Assembly (NCBI GenBank): GCA_023150915.1
Contig: JAKLKA010000016.1
Span: forward strand, 1-64,000
Source: Polyangiaceae bacterium
Lineage (GTDB): Bacteria; Myxococcota_A; Polyangia; Polyangiales; Polyangiaceae
Direction: 5' to 3'
DNA length: 64,000 bases
Part shown: positions 36,145 to 44,410 of the stretch, piece by piece
Layout: the number at the start of each line of letters is the position of its first letter
Position numbering within the stretch: the stretch's first letter is position 1
The notes under the pieces: model-generated
Database searches by the model: none
Told to the model about the DNA's origin: nothing
Seen by the model: only the letters and a program-made list of their open reading frames with translations
Program-made: the position numbers and the translations under genes

Positions 36145-36207
36145 GAGCCATGAAGGACCGATCCGCGGCCTGGGATCAAGCCCCGGGCCGTGGTAGCCCG
36201 GCGACGC

Positions 36208-36657
36208 ATGCGTGCCGTGGTGCAACGGGTTCGAAGTGCGAGCGTTCGCGTCGGCGACGAGCTGGTGGGGGCGATCGGGCCCGGGCTGATGGTTCTGGTG
36301 GGTGTCGCGCAGGGCGACGCCGAGGCCGACGCCGACACCCTGGCCGACAAGGTGCTGGGCTTGCGGATCTTCGAAGACGACGACGGCAAGATGAACCGGA
36401 GCGTGCAAGACACCGGCGGAGCCCTGCTGGCCGTCTCGCAGTTCACCCTGCTCGGCGACACGCGCAAGGGCCGGCGCCCGAGCTTCGTCGAGGCGATGGA
36501 GCCCGGGCGCGCCAACCAGCTGTTCGAGCGCTATTGTCAGAAGAGCCGCGACGCCGGGGTGTCGGTCGCGACCGGCCGCTTCCGCGCCGACATGCTGGTC
36601 GCGCTGGAGAACGACGGCCCGGTGACGATCTTGCTGGATACCAAGAAGCTGTTCTGA
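36208..36657 (+). CDS. dtd: D-aminoacyl-tRNA deacylase
   Basis: 149 residues from the ATG at 36208, where the conserved [13 protein letters not shown] begins; an earlier in-frame start would add only an unconserved MVARRR. It removes D-amino acids, and glycine from tRNA-Ala, by hydrolysing the ester bond on t[15 protein letters not shown] and NDGPVTI (the Gly-cisPro motif region) are both intact. It is divergent from the dehalogenase gene and followed 40 bases later by a HIT gene. Confidence 0.97.
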   Translation: MRAVVQRVRSASVRVGDELVGAIGPGLMVLVGVAQGDAEADADTLADKVLGLRIFEDDDGKMNRSVQDTGGALLAVSQFTLLGDTRKGRRPSFVEAMEPGRANQLFERYCQKSRDAGVSVATGRFRADMLVALENDGPVTILLDTKKLF

Positions 36658-36697
36658 CGAGCGGACTCGGGCCGACTTCCTGTAGACTGCCGTCCCG

Positions 36698-37051
36698 ATG
36701 GACGGCTGCCTGTTCTGCAAGATCTCGGACAAACGGATCCCCGCGACGGTGGTCTACGAAGACGACCGCGCCCTGGCCTTTCGCGACATCAACCCGGTGG
36801 CGCCGACGCACGTGCTGGTGATCCCCCGGGTCCATGTCTCGACCATCAACGACGTGGGCGCCGAGCACGAGCTCGACATGGGCCACCTGTTCCGGGTCGC
36901 GGCCGAGGTTGCCAAGCTCGAGGGGTTGTCCGAGCGCGGCTACCGCACGGTGATGAACTGCGGCGTCGAAGCCGGGCAGAGCGTGTTCCACGTTCACTTG
37001 CACGTGGTGGGCGGCCGCGCGCTGGGCTGGCCGCCCTTTCGCAAGGCCTGA
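36698..37051 (+). CDS. HIT-family nucleotide hydrolase (HinT type)
   Basis: 117 residues. It acts on AMP-linked phosphoramidates. CLFCKISDKRIPATVVYEDD opens the chain (seen here as CLFCKI at 4-9, the zinc-site Cys pair of HinT-like proteins), HVLVIPRVHV follows and the histidine triad reads HVHLHV near the C-terminus. The next gene starts three bases after the stop, so dtd, HIT and the secreted protein may form one operon. Confidence 0.95.
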   Translation: MDGCLFCKISDKRIPATVVYEDDRALAFRDINPVAPTHVLVIPRVHVSTINDVGAEHELDMGHLFRVAAEVAKLEGLSERGYRTVMNCGVEAGQSVFHVHLHVVGGRALGWPPFRKA

Positions 37052-37054
37052 CTC

Positions 37055-38812
37055 ATGAAGCGCCTGACCTCACTGGCAGCCGCGGCGCTGGCGACCGCAC
37101 TGGCCTGGCCCTGCGCGGCACAAGAGAAGTTCGCCCTCGGCCTGTTCCACTTCAACCTGCAGTACGTCGCTGGCGGCATGCTCGGGTTCTGGGCCCTCCC
37201 GAGCGCCGAGCTCGATCTGGAGAGCGACGCCATCGAAGACCTGATCGTCACCGAGAGCTTTGCGCCGGTGATCGATCTGTACGCGAAGCACCCGACCTGG
37301 GGAGTCGACATCGAGCTTCAGGGCTACTTCTTGGACGTGCTCGCTGCCCGCCACCCCCAGGTGCTCGAGAAGCTGCGCACGTTGGCCAAGAGCGGCCAGA
37401 TCGACGTGGTGAGCTTCCACTATTCCGATCAGCTCTTCATCGGGTACCCCGCCGAAAGCTGGAAGCGGTCGCAGGCGCTGACCCAGGCGACGTTCGCCAA
37501 GTACGACGTCCCGCTCTCGCGCACCGTATTCTGTCAGGAGGGGCAGGCGGGCGAGGGGCTGGCCGGGCACATGGCCGAGCTGGGGTATCGCACCATGGTG
37601 TGGCCGAAGAACCTGTGGACGTATCAACACGGGGACCAGCCGGCGCAGCCGCTGTACGGTTTTGGCGACCTCTTCGCGGTGCAGGGCGGAAGAGGGGCGA
37701 GCAGCGCAGAGGTCGAGCTGACCTGGACCTTCCTCGACGACGGCGAGCTCTTGGCCACCGGGGACCTGAACCCCTACTTCCCCGACGTCTTTCGCCACAA
37801 GCCCGAGGCGGTGAAGCAGTACGAAGACGAGCTCTTGGCCCTCGAATCCCAAGGCTTCGCGATCGTCACGGTCGACCAGTACGTGGGCGCCGTCAAAGAC
37901 AAGGTTCCGCACCCGCCGATGCCGCCCCTGCTCGACGGCACCTGGCAGCCGAAGAGCACCACCGGCGTGCTGCGCTGGCTCGGGGGCAAGGGGATCTGGC
38001 CGGGCGAGCGCGACAACGAGGTGCGCTCGCTGGGCGCGCTGGCCCAGCGCGAGCTTTCGGCGGCCGAGACCGCCGCGAAGAGCGCGAAGCTGGACGCGCG
38101 GGCAGAGCTCGACGCCGCGTGGCGCCTGCTGTTTCTGGGTCAGGTCACCGACGCGTCGGGGATCAACCCGTTCCGAGGTGAGGTCGAGTACGGCATTGCG
38201 CACTGTACCGAGGCGCTGCGCGTCGCCCGTGAGGTGATCCGCCGCGCGAAGTCCGCGGCCGGCGAGAGCGAAGTGACGATCGACCCTGCCAATGGAACCA
38301 TGACCCCCGGGGCCATGGCAGAGCTGCGTGGAACCACCGTCGACGCGCCGCTCGAGCTCGCCATCGATGCGGGGGACCGCGAGGTCACCACGGGCTGGGA
38401 GGAAATCGAGGCGGGGCACCATCGCGTCGAGATCACCTTCGGCCTCGGCGCCTCGACCAAAGCCCGGGTGTCGTTTCCCGGTACGCTGGAGGACGAGCTC
38501 TTCACCACCCGCGCGCTGGTCGACGACTCGCTGGCGACGTACCGCCGCAGCGACTTCAGCTTCGAGAGCTTCCAGCTGGCGCTGCCGGCGGGTTTGGTCA
38601 GCCTGGGCAAGCAGCGCTTCTTGATCAAGGACCAAGCGCGCGTTCACCTGGCCGCCAAGATCACCCGCGAGAGCGGCACCATCGAGATCTTGGACGAGAC
38701 CCTGCCGCCCGACGAGACCGCCACCTGGGTGTTTCACCTGTTCGATGGCACCCCCGAGCAGGCGCTGGCGCTGGCTCGCAGCGTCAACGTGACGCGCAGG
38801 GTGTCGCGATGA
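37055..38812 (+). CDS. Secreted glycoside-hydrolase-like protein (GH57/GH38-like N-terminal region)
   Basis: 585 residues with a signal peptide ending near WPCAAQ. Residues 25-290 contain the order HFNLQY, IELQGYFLDVLAARHP, VVSFHYSDQLFIGY and FCQEGQAGEG, then late strands EVELTWTFLDDGE and AIVTVDQYVGAV. This looks like the (beta/alpha)7 barrel of GH57/GH38-type or polysaccharide-deacetylase-like enzymes; a Glu in CQEGQ could be catalytic. The C-terminal 250 residues are beta-rich. The specific family is unresolved. Its stop overlaps the following lipoprotein gene by ATGA. Confidence 0.65.
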   Translation: MKRLTSLAAAALATALAWPCAAQEKFALGLFHFNLQYVAGGMLGFWALPSAELDLESDAIEDLIVTESFAPVIDLYAKHPTWGVDIELQGYFLDVLAARHPQVLEKLRTLAKSGQIDVVSFHYSDQLFIGYPAESWKRSQALTQATFAKYDVPLSRTVFCQEGQAGEGLAGHMAELGYRTMVWPKNLWTYQHGDQPAQPLYGFGDLFAVQGGRGASSAEVELTWTFLDDGELLATGDLNPYFPDVFRHKPEAVKQYEDELLALESQGFAIVTVDQYVGAVKDKVPHPPMPPLLDGTWQPKSTTGVLRWLGGKGIWPGERDNEVRSLGALAQRELSAAETAAKSAKLDARAELDAAWRLLFLGQVTDASGINPFRGEVEYGIAHCTEALRVAREVIRRAKSAAGESEVTIDPANGTMTPGAMAELRGTTVDAPLELAIDAGDREVTTGWEEIEAGHHRVEITFGLGASTKARVSFPGTLEDELFTTRALVDDSLATYRRSDFSFESFQLALPAGLVSLGKQRFLIKDQARVHLAAKITRESGTIEILDETLPPDETATWVFHLFDGTPEQALALARSVNVTRRVSR

Positions 38813-39270
38813 ACCGGGTGATGATTGCGGTCGCGCTCTGCCTGGCCGGGTGCCACGACGGGGAAGAGGGGGCGCGCTCGGCCCAGGCCGAGTCCCTGGC
38901 GCTGGACGTGGACATCCGGGAAACTGCCGAGGCCCGGCTCGAGCGTGACGGTGACTCGCTGCGCGTTCGGCTCACGCTCAGCCGGGGCTTCGGCGTGGCG
39001 GAAGACGGCGCGGTGCTCACCGGCGCTGGCACCGTCGAGCGGTTCCCGGAAGCCGACGTGACGCTCTTCGCCGCCCAGCTCTCGAGCCCCCCGGTCGCGT
39101 CCGGGCCCTGCGGTGCCGAGCCGGTGTCGCTCGCGCTCGCCCTGCATCGCCGCGGCAGCGCGCGCCGCGTTGCCGGGTCGCTCACGCCGTATTGCGGCAG
39201 CGGCGTGTGGTCGGGTGTCCCCGCCCGAAACCCGCTGCGCCTCAGCAGCTCGGCACCGAAGGAAGAGTGA
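38809..39270 (+). CDS. Lipoprotein of unknown function
   Basis: 153 residues. The signal peptide ends in LAGC (Cys15). The mature part is mostly beta-strand-like, with a Cys pair (SGPCGAEP and LTPYCGSG) that may bridge. I recognise no family. The ATGA overlap with the glycoside-hydrolase-like gene implies that they act together, perhaps as an anchored partner of that secreted protein. Confidence 0.75.
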   Translation: MNRVMIAVALCLAGCHDGEEGARSAQAESLALDVDIRETAEARLERDGDSLRVRLTLSRGFGVAEDGAVLTGAGTVERFPEADVTLFAAQLSSPPVASGPCGAEPVSLALALHRRGSARRVAGSLTPYCGSGVWSGVPARNPLRLSSSAPKEE

Positions 39271-39338
39271 GGCTGCGTAGCCGCGTTCGCGGGGGCCGGG
39301 TGCTGACGCGCGCCCGCCCGCTCTGCTAGAACGCGCGC

Positions 39339-39764
39339 ATGGACATCCGAAGCATGAAGGACGGCGACCTCGACGCCGTCTCGGAGCTGTACCTTGCCGC
39401 CTACCGCGCCAGCTGGTCGGCGGCCGGGGCGCGCGCGTACATCGAGAAGTTCTACCGCTTCGAGCCCGCTTCGTGTCAGGTCGCGCTGGACGACGGGCGC
39501 GTGGCCGGCGCGATCTTGGCCTACACCTTCGAGCGTGAGACCGGCGTGGTGCTCTACATCCAAGAGCTGATGGTTCACCCGGACTTCCAGAGCCGCGGCA
39601 TCGGGAAGAAGCTGGTGGGCAAGCTGCGCGAGGCGCTGACCAAGGGCCCCAGCAAGGTCAAGATCACGCCGCTGGTGAAGGCCGACACCACCGTGCTGAA
39701 CTTCTACAACAGCCTTGGCTTCGACAAGGACAAGGTCGTCAGCTTCTCACTCGACATCGAGTGA
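39339..39764 (+). CDS. GNAT N-acetyltransferase
   Basis: 141 residues. It starts MDIRSMKDGDLDAVSELY, the common first strand and helix of the fold, and carries the acetyl-CoA loop motif HPDFQSRGIGKKL (Q-x-x-G-x-G/A) and the late NFYNSLGF signature, as in RimI-like enzymes. Acceptor unknown. It has its own start after a 68-base gap. Confidence 0.9.
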   Translation: MDIRSMKDGDLDAVSELYLAAYRASWSAAGARAYIEKFYRFEPASCQVALDDGRVAGAILAYTFERETGVVLYIQELMVHPDFQSRGIGKKLVGKLREALTKGPSKVKITPLVKADTTVLNFYNSLGFDKDKVVSFSLDIE

Positions 39765-39775
39765 GAGGCCGCGGC

Positions 39776-39952
39776 TCAGGCCTGCGCGTCGGGCGGCGGC
39801 GGGCGGCTCGAGAGCGGGCGCCCACGCGCGAACCACTCACCGTCGAGCTCGGGGTCGACGACGGCGGGCTGCTCCGTCGAGATCGGTGCGGGCTCGGCGA
39901 ACCAGGTGTCCTCGAGCTCGGCTTCGTTCTTGAGGCGAGGGGTGGGGGTCAT
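39776..39952 (-). CDS. Small acidic protein with two WFA repeats (58 aa)
   Basis: Read by eye from an ATG at 39952 to TGA at 39776. It holds two related segments, AELEDTWFAEPAPIS and PELDGEWFARGRPLS, each with an acidic lead, the W-F-A core and a Pro-rich end, then a Pro-rich tail. The internal duplication and high-GC third positions favour a real gene; no family is recognised. It converges on the GNAT gene with a gap of 11 bases. Confidence 0.58.
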   Translation of the reverse strand: MTPTPRLKNEAELEDTWFAEPAPISTEQPAVVDPELDGEWFARGRPLSSRPPPPDAQA

Positions 39953-40024
39953 CGTGCGCGGTCAGTAGCTCCATCTTTGTGGCGCATTCAAGAGCCTTGG
40001 AGGACGCAGCTGCGTCAGCGCCCC

Positions 40025-40207
40025 TCACACGCCGGCGTAGACGGGTGCCAAGTATCCGGAACGAAAGCTCTGCTGAGCGAGTCGCCGCCGGAACGCCGGG
40101 TGGCGTCGCCGCGCGCCCTCGACCCACGGGCGCCACGCCCGGCCGGTGAGCGCACGCTCGATCAACACGGGCCAGAGCGCGTTGCTGCGCTCGTACAGCG
40201 CGCTCAT
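40025..40207 (-). CDS. Possible small basic protein, or C-terminal fragment
   Basis: 60 codons from an ATG at 40207, Arg/Trp-rich (ALTGRAWRPWVEGARRRH). The frame stays open further upstream, about to the edge of the cobalamin riboswitch (LFSASSIWRRRPLRASELPSY), without a good start, so it could be the tail of a decayed gene. No relative is recognised. Confidence 0.35.
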   Translation of the reverse strand: MSALYERSNALWPVLIERALTGRAWRPWVEGARRRHPAFRRRLAQQSFRSGYLAPVYAGV

Positions 40208-40289
40208 CGCCAGGTAGCTCGGGAGCTCGCTGGCGCGCAGCGGTCGCCGGCGCCAGATCGAGCTGGCAGAGAACAGGCGCTGGTGGGGT

Positions 40290-40470
40290 GATTGCGTGGT
40301 TGCCGGCGCCGTGTTACCCGAACGGCTACCGACACCAAGGGAAGCCGGTGAGAATCCGGCACGGAGCCGCCGCTGTAACTCGGGACGGCCTGGTCGAAGT
40401 AGCCACTGGCGAAAGCTGGGAAGGCGACCAGGCTCAGCGAGAAGTCAGAAGACCTGACCGTCGGGACCCC
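40290..40470 (+). promoter_or_regulatory. Cobalamin (AdoCbl) riboswitch
   Basis: The conserved core is clear: AAGGGAAGCCGGTGAGAATC and CGGCACGGAGCCGCCGCTGTAACT (40337-40380), then GCCACTGG with GCGAAAGCTGGGAAGGCG (40402-40427), and AGTCAGAAGACCTG (40443-40456). In the known class, adenosylcobalamin binding represses the downstream genes. The targets here are the lipoprotein and BtuB-like receptor genes. No other transcript start lies between. Confidence 0.95.
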
Positions 40471-40506
40471 GGAAGCGCCGCCAAGCAGGCGGCGTGAGAT
40501 CCGGGG
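40467..40506 (+). promoter_or_regulatory. Riboswitch expression-platform hairpin
   Basis: CCCCGGA (40467-40473) pairs with TCCGGGG (40500-40506), with an inner GCCGCC/GGCGGC stem around AAGCA. It directly follows the cobalamin-binding core and precedes the GGAGG at 40541 and the ATG at 40551. No U-tract follows, so control by structure change or rho is more likely than intrinsic termination. Confidence 0.6.
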
Positions 40507-40550
40507 AGGGTGATTCACCACAAGGGCGCGCGCCTCGCCCGGAGGTCACG

Positions 40551-41306
40551 ATGACGGATCGAACATGGCTCACGGCTCTCTTCCTCGCGGCGTGCGTGGG
40601 GGGGTGCGGCAGCGACGACTCGGGGTCTGATTCGAAGGCTGGGGGCGGCGGTCACGGCAGCGTCACCTCGCTGGGCGGTGCGGCCGGGGCCGGCAGCGGC
40701 GGCTCGTCTGGGGCCGGCGGCGGTGGCGCAGGCGGCGACGAGAGCTGCCCGCGCTTCGTGAAGAGCTCGCCCAGTCACCAGTTCGGTCCGGGTCAGTCTG
40801 CCGGTCAGCTCCAGTTCCCCGCGCCGATCCTGGGTCCGCCGCGCGGCGCCGGCTCGAGCCAGGGCTCCCTCGACGTGGTCGCGCTGGGCAACGGCGGGCA
40901 GGTGACGCTCGCGTTCGGGCAGACGCGGATCGCGGACGGCCCTGGGCCCGACTTCATCGTCTTCGAGAACGCGTTCTTCGCCGGGGGGGATCCCGAACAG
41001 GTCTTCGCCGAGCTGGCCACGGTCGAGGTCAGCGCCGACGGTCAGAGCTGGACGGCGTTTCCGTGCACCGCCAGCGCGGCGCCCTATGGGGCGTGCGCGG
41101 GCTGGCATCCGGTCCATGCCAATGCCGCCGAGAACTCCATCGACCCGCTCGACCCCGCGGTGGCCGGCGGCGACGCCTACGATCTGGCTGCGATCGGGGT
41201 GGCCGAGGCCCGCTTCGTTCGCATCACCGATCGCGCCGATCTCGAGGGCATGAACGGCGTCTTCGATCTGGACGCGGTCGGCATCGTCAACGCAGCGTGC
41301 CCGTGA
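40551..41306 (+). CDS. B12-regulated surface lipoprotein (LIC13355-like)
   Basis: About 251 residues from the ATG at 40551, with GGAGG five bases ahead. The lipobox FLAAC (Cys15) is a better match than the VGGC at Cys19. A Gly-rich spacer of about 45 residues leads to one compact beta-rich domain containing GGQVTLAFGQTRIADGPGPDF, then FIVFENAFF, VEVSADGQSW, AGWHPVHANAAENSIDPLDP and VGIVNAACP at the end. The DGPGPDFxVFENAF pattern is that of LIC13355-type lipoproteins seen in Leptospira and others. Its stop overlaps the start of btuB, and both lie under the cobalamin riboswitch, so a role in B12 capture at the cell surface is a strong inference. Confidence 0.85.
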   Translation: MTDRTWLTALFLAACVGGCGSDDSGSDSKAGGGGHGSVTSLGGAAGAGSGGSSGAGGGGAGGDESCPRFVKSSPSHQFGPGQSAGQLQFPAPILGPPRGAGSSQGSLDVVALGNGGQVTLAFGQTRIADGPGPDFIVFENAFFAGGDPEQVFAELATVEVSADGQSWTAFPCTASAAPYGACAGWHPVHANAAENSIDPLDPAVAGGDAYDLAAIGVAEARFVRITDRADLEGMNGVFDLDAVGIVNAACP

Positions 41307-43237
41307 CTCGCGGGTGGCTGGTGCTCGCGCTGGCGCTCGCCGGCGGGGTGGCGCGGGCAGAAGAGCCGCCCACCGAGGTGGTGGTCCACGACGACCGCCT
41401 GAGCCGCAGCTCGAAGCGCGAGCCGAGCGCCGCCTCGACCCAGATCCCACGGGCCGAGCTCGAAGCCCCGGGCGCCGCGCTGCCCGACGTGCTCGCGCGC
41501 GTCCCGGGGACGCAGGTGCAGCGGACCGGGGCGAGCTCGGACTTCGCGACCGCGTCGCTGCGCGGCGCGACCAGCGCCCAGACGCCGGTCTATCTGGCGG
41601 GGATCCGGCTGAACGACGACGTGATCGGCGCCGCCGACCTCTCGCAGGTTCCGCTGTGGATGCTCGATCGCGTCGAAGTGTTTCGCGGCACCGCTCCCGA
41701 GGGCAGCGACCGCATGGGGATCGGCGGCGCGGTGCTGCTCGAGCCGCGCTTCCCGCGGCGCTCGACGCTGGGCGCGGGGTTCGGCGCGGGCAGCTTCGGC
41801 GCGCGCTCGCTGTTCGTGGGCGGCGCCGCCGTGGGCGCTGGCTCGGGCGCGCTGGTTGGCCTGCGCCACGAGCGCGCGGACAACGACTACGAATACGTCG
41901 ACGACGCGGGGACCACCGCCAGTGCGGCGGACGACCGCGTGGTGCGGCGCCCGAATGCCGATGCCCGCGCGTGGGACGTGTGGGCCGTGGGCCGGACCCG
42001 CCTCGGGGCGGATGCCAGCGTGGTCACCGTTTTGAACGGTTTTCGCCGCGAGCAGGGCGTGACTGGGCTGGGCGTCATTCCGGCCCAGAGCGCCCGCGCG
42101 CGGGTAGAGCGCACGCTGCTCGGCGTGCGTTCCAGCGTGCCCTGCGCCGAGGGGTGTCGCCTCGAGCTCGCGACCAGCGCGCTGGTTGGCTCACACCAGC
42201 TCGCCGATCCGAAGGGCGAGCTGGGTACGGCCGCGCCGCTCTTGGTGAGCCGCGGCGCGCGCGGCGGTCAGACAGCCCATGCCAGCTGGGACGCGAGCGA
42301 CAGCCTGCGGCTGCGTTTGGGCGGCGGCCAAGAGCTGGAGCTCTTGGCGATCGACCCAGGGCTGCGCGCCCGAAGAGACACGTCGCGGATCGACGGCAGC
42401 GCTCGCCTCGAGCTGGGGCCGCAGCTCTCGCTCTCGCTGGTGGGCGCCGCCGAGCGCCACGCGACCAGCGGCGGTGGTGACGAGCGTGACCTCTTGGCGC
42501 CGGCTGCGCGCGTGGGAGCCGAGCTTCGACTCTCCGAGCAGCTTTCGCTGCTGGCCAACGCCGGCCGCACCACCCGCGTGCCGACCTTGGGTGAGCTGCA
42601 CGGAGTCAGCGCGGTGGTGCGCGGCAATCCGGCGCTGGTGGAAGAGGTCGGCACGTCGGCCGACGTCGGCGCGCGGGCGACGTTGCCGGGTCGCGACCTC
42701 TCGCTCTGGGCCGAGGCGTTCGGTTTCGCGCGGGTCGCGGACGACCTGGTCGCCTATCGCCGCGCCACCTTTGGCACGGTCCGGCCTTACAACGTCGGTC
42801 GGGCGCGGTTCTTGGGGCTCGAGCTGGCCACGGCGGCGCAGGCCTTCCACCACGCCCGCGTCGATCTGGCGCTGACGTTGCTCGACCCGCGCGACATCAG
42901 CGACGACCGCCAGCTGGCCAGCGACTTGCTCCCGTTCCAGTCACGGCTGGTGGGCAGCGGTCGCGTCGAGGTCTTTGCCGAGCGTTGGGCGGGGGCGGAT
43001 CGGGTGGCGCTCGCCGCGGCGGCTCACTATCGCGGCGCGCGGGTGGCGGACCCGGCGGGGCTGGTGGTGATCGATGCCCAGTGGACGCTCGGCGCGGATC
43101 TGTCGGTCTTCGTGCTCGAGCGGCGGCTGGCGTTGCGTGGCGCCGTCGAGAACGCGCTCGACGCTCGTCAGGTCGACACCGTGGGCATGCCGCTGCCGGG
43201 CCGCAGCATCCACGGCAGCGCCGAGCTCTGGTGGTGA
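41303..43237 (+). CDS. btuB: TonB-dependent receptor, predicted vitamin B12 transporter
   Basis: About 644 residues from a GTG at 41303 that overlaps the preceding stop; an ATG far upstream in the same frame would lie inside the lipoprotein gene. A signal peptide ends near VARAEE. A candidate TonB box (EVVVHD) comes about 28 residues in. The plug domain reads ALPDVLARVPGTQVQR, RGATSAQTPVYLAGIRLND and DRVEVFRGTAP. The remaining 500 residues have barrel character, with the last residue Trp (ELWW), and LFVGGAAVG- and VGRTRLGAD-type strands. BtuB assignment rests on fold plus riboswitch. No btuFCD is in the window. Confidence 0.93.
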   Translation: MTRGWLVLALALAGGVARAEEPPTEVVVHDDRLSRSSKREPSAASTQIPRAELEAPGAALPDVLARVPGTQVQRTGASSDFATASLRGATSAQTPVYLAGIRLNDDVIGAADLSQVPLWMLDRVEVFRGTAPEGSDRMGIGGAVLLEPRFPRRSTLGAGFGAGSFGARSLFVGGAAVGAGSGALVGLRHERADNDYEYVDDAGTTASAADDRVVRRPNADARAWDVWAVGRTRLGADASVVTVLNGFRREQGVTGLGVIPAQSARARVERTLLGVRSSVPCAEGCRLELATSALVGSHQLADPKGELGTAAPLLVSRGARGGQTAHASWDASDSLRLRLGGGQELELLAIDPGLRARRDTSRIDGSARLELGPQLSLSLVGAAERHATSGGGDERDLLAPAARVGAELRLSEQLSLLANAGRTTRVPTLGELHGVSAVVRGNPALVEEVGTSADVGARATLPGRDLSLWAEAFGFARVADDLVAYRRATFGTVRPYNVGRARFLGLELATAAQAFHHARVDLALTLLDPRDISDDRQLASDLLPFQSRLVGSGRVEVFAERWAGADRVALAAAAHYRGARVADPAGLVVIDAQWTLGADLSVFVLERRLALRGAVENALDARQVDTVGMPLPGRSIHGSAELWW

Positions 43238-43238
43238 C

Positions 43239-44333
43239 TCACATCTCGTGGCGGCCGAACGTCACCCCGTGGGGCTCGAGCGCCTTCAGGAACGGCTCGG
43301 CGCCGAAGGCTTGATCGGTCGAGATCACGCCCACGGCTCGCGGCGGCCCGGCGCACAAGAGCTTGGCGCCCAGCGCAGCGATCACCCCCGTGATGCCGTA
43401 GGCATCACGCCCCTGGATCAGGACGCCGCGCGTGGCGACGTCGCTCTGGCCACGGGCCAGCACCTTGAACGCGCTCCGTTCGCGGCGCTGCTCGCTTGGC
43501 CCCTCGCTTCCGGACTGGATCATGCGCCGGAGCGGTTCCAAGAGCCCCGCCCGGGAAGCCAGCGCCAGCAGCGGCCGCGCGCTCCACCCGGCCATCAGCG
43601 GCAGCGCGACCCGGGCCGGCATTGCCAGGTTCGTGGTCACGTTCAGCACCTCGGGGTGGCTGCGCACCAGGTGCAGCGCCTCGCCGCCGGGGAATGGAGC
43701 TGCCGGCTCGCGCTTGCCCGTGTCGGGCCAGGTGACCCACTCGGGGACCGGCGACAGGCCGCGCGGCGTGAGCCGCCCGCCCTTGCGGACCAGCGCCGCT
43801 TCCACCGCTTGGCGCAGGGCGGACTGCTGCGTGCCACGGGTGGCGCCGAAGCCGTACACCCGGTTGAACACGTCGATGGTGTGGATCGCCGGGTCCCACT
43901 CGGCGAGCAGCGCCGCGGCCGAGTACCCGAGCGCGAACTCGAACGCCTGCGCGTTGACCACCGCCACGCGCCTGTCGACCGCCGCGCCGTGATACCGCTC
44001 GAGGATCCGAGCCATGTACGCCTGCTCGCCGGTGGTATCGAGGAAGTGTGCGCCGGCAGCCAGCGCGGCGCGGACCACCGGCTCGCCGTAGGTGGTGAAC
44101 GGGCCGGCGGTGCTGATCACCACGTGCGCCCCCGAAACCAGCGGACCGAGCGTCGAGGGCTCGAGCGCGTCGGCGACCCGCCACGGCAGGCCGCCGTGCT
44201 TCTCTGACAGCGCACGCAGGGCTGCTTCGCTTCGGCCGCCCAGCACCACGCCGCGCTCGCCCTGGGCCAGCAGCGCTTCGACCACCAGCCGGCCGGTGAA
44301 GCCCGTGGCGCCGAACACGACGACCGTCTTCAT
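43239..44333 (-). CDS. Saccharopine-dehydrogenase-like NAD(P)-binding enoyl reductase
   Basis: 364 residues. The N-terminal Rossmann motif VVVFGATGFTGRLVVEAL, ISTAGPF and LDTTGEQAY match the saccharopine dehydrogenase-like family that includes trans-acting enoyl reductases of lipid and polyketide pathways. The substrate is not given by the sequence. The chain ends within one base of the btuB stop, convergent, and no obvious lipid-synthesis gene is beside it. Confidence 0.83.
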   Translation of the reverse strand: MKTVVVFGATGFTGRLVVEALLAQGERGVVLGGRSEAALRALSEKHGGLPWRVADALEPSTLGPLVSGAHVVISTAGPFTTYGEPVVRAALAAGAHFLDTTGEQAYMARILERYHGAAVDRRVAVVNAQAFEFALGYSAAALLAEWDPAIHTIDVFNRVYGFGATRGTQQSALRQAVEAALVRKGGRLTPRGLSPVPEWVTWPDTGKREPAAPFPGGEALHLVRSHPEVLNVTTNLAMPARVALPLMAGWSARPLLALASRAGLLEPLRRMIQSGSEGPSEQRRERSAFKVLARGQSDVATRGVLIQGRDAYGITGVIAALGAKLLCAGPPRAVGVISTDQAFGAEPFLKALEPHGVTFGRHEM

Positions 44334-44410
44334 GTCGGGCCGTTCAACCAGATCGGGCGAGCGGTGTAAAGCTCACTGCCGGCATCGGAGAATTGCGCTA
44401 GCGTGTCGGT

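Noticed and set aside
39761-40291. A 176-codon plus-strand frame overlapping the GNAT stop and reaching the riboswitch
   Set aside because: Arg/Pro/Glu-rich shadow without motif; the riboswitch occupies its 3' end and a better small gene lies on the minus strand.
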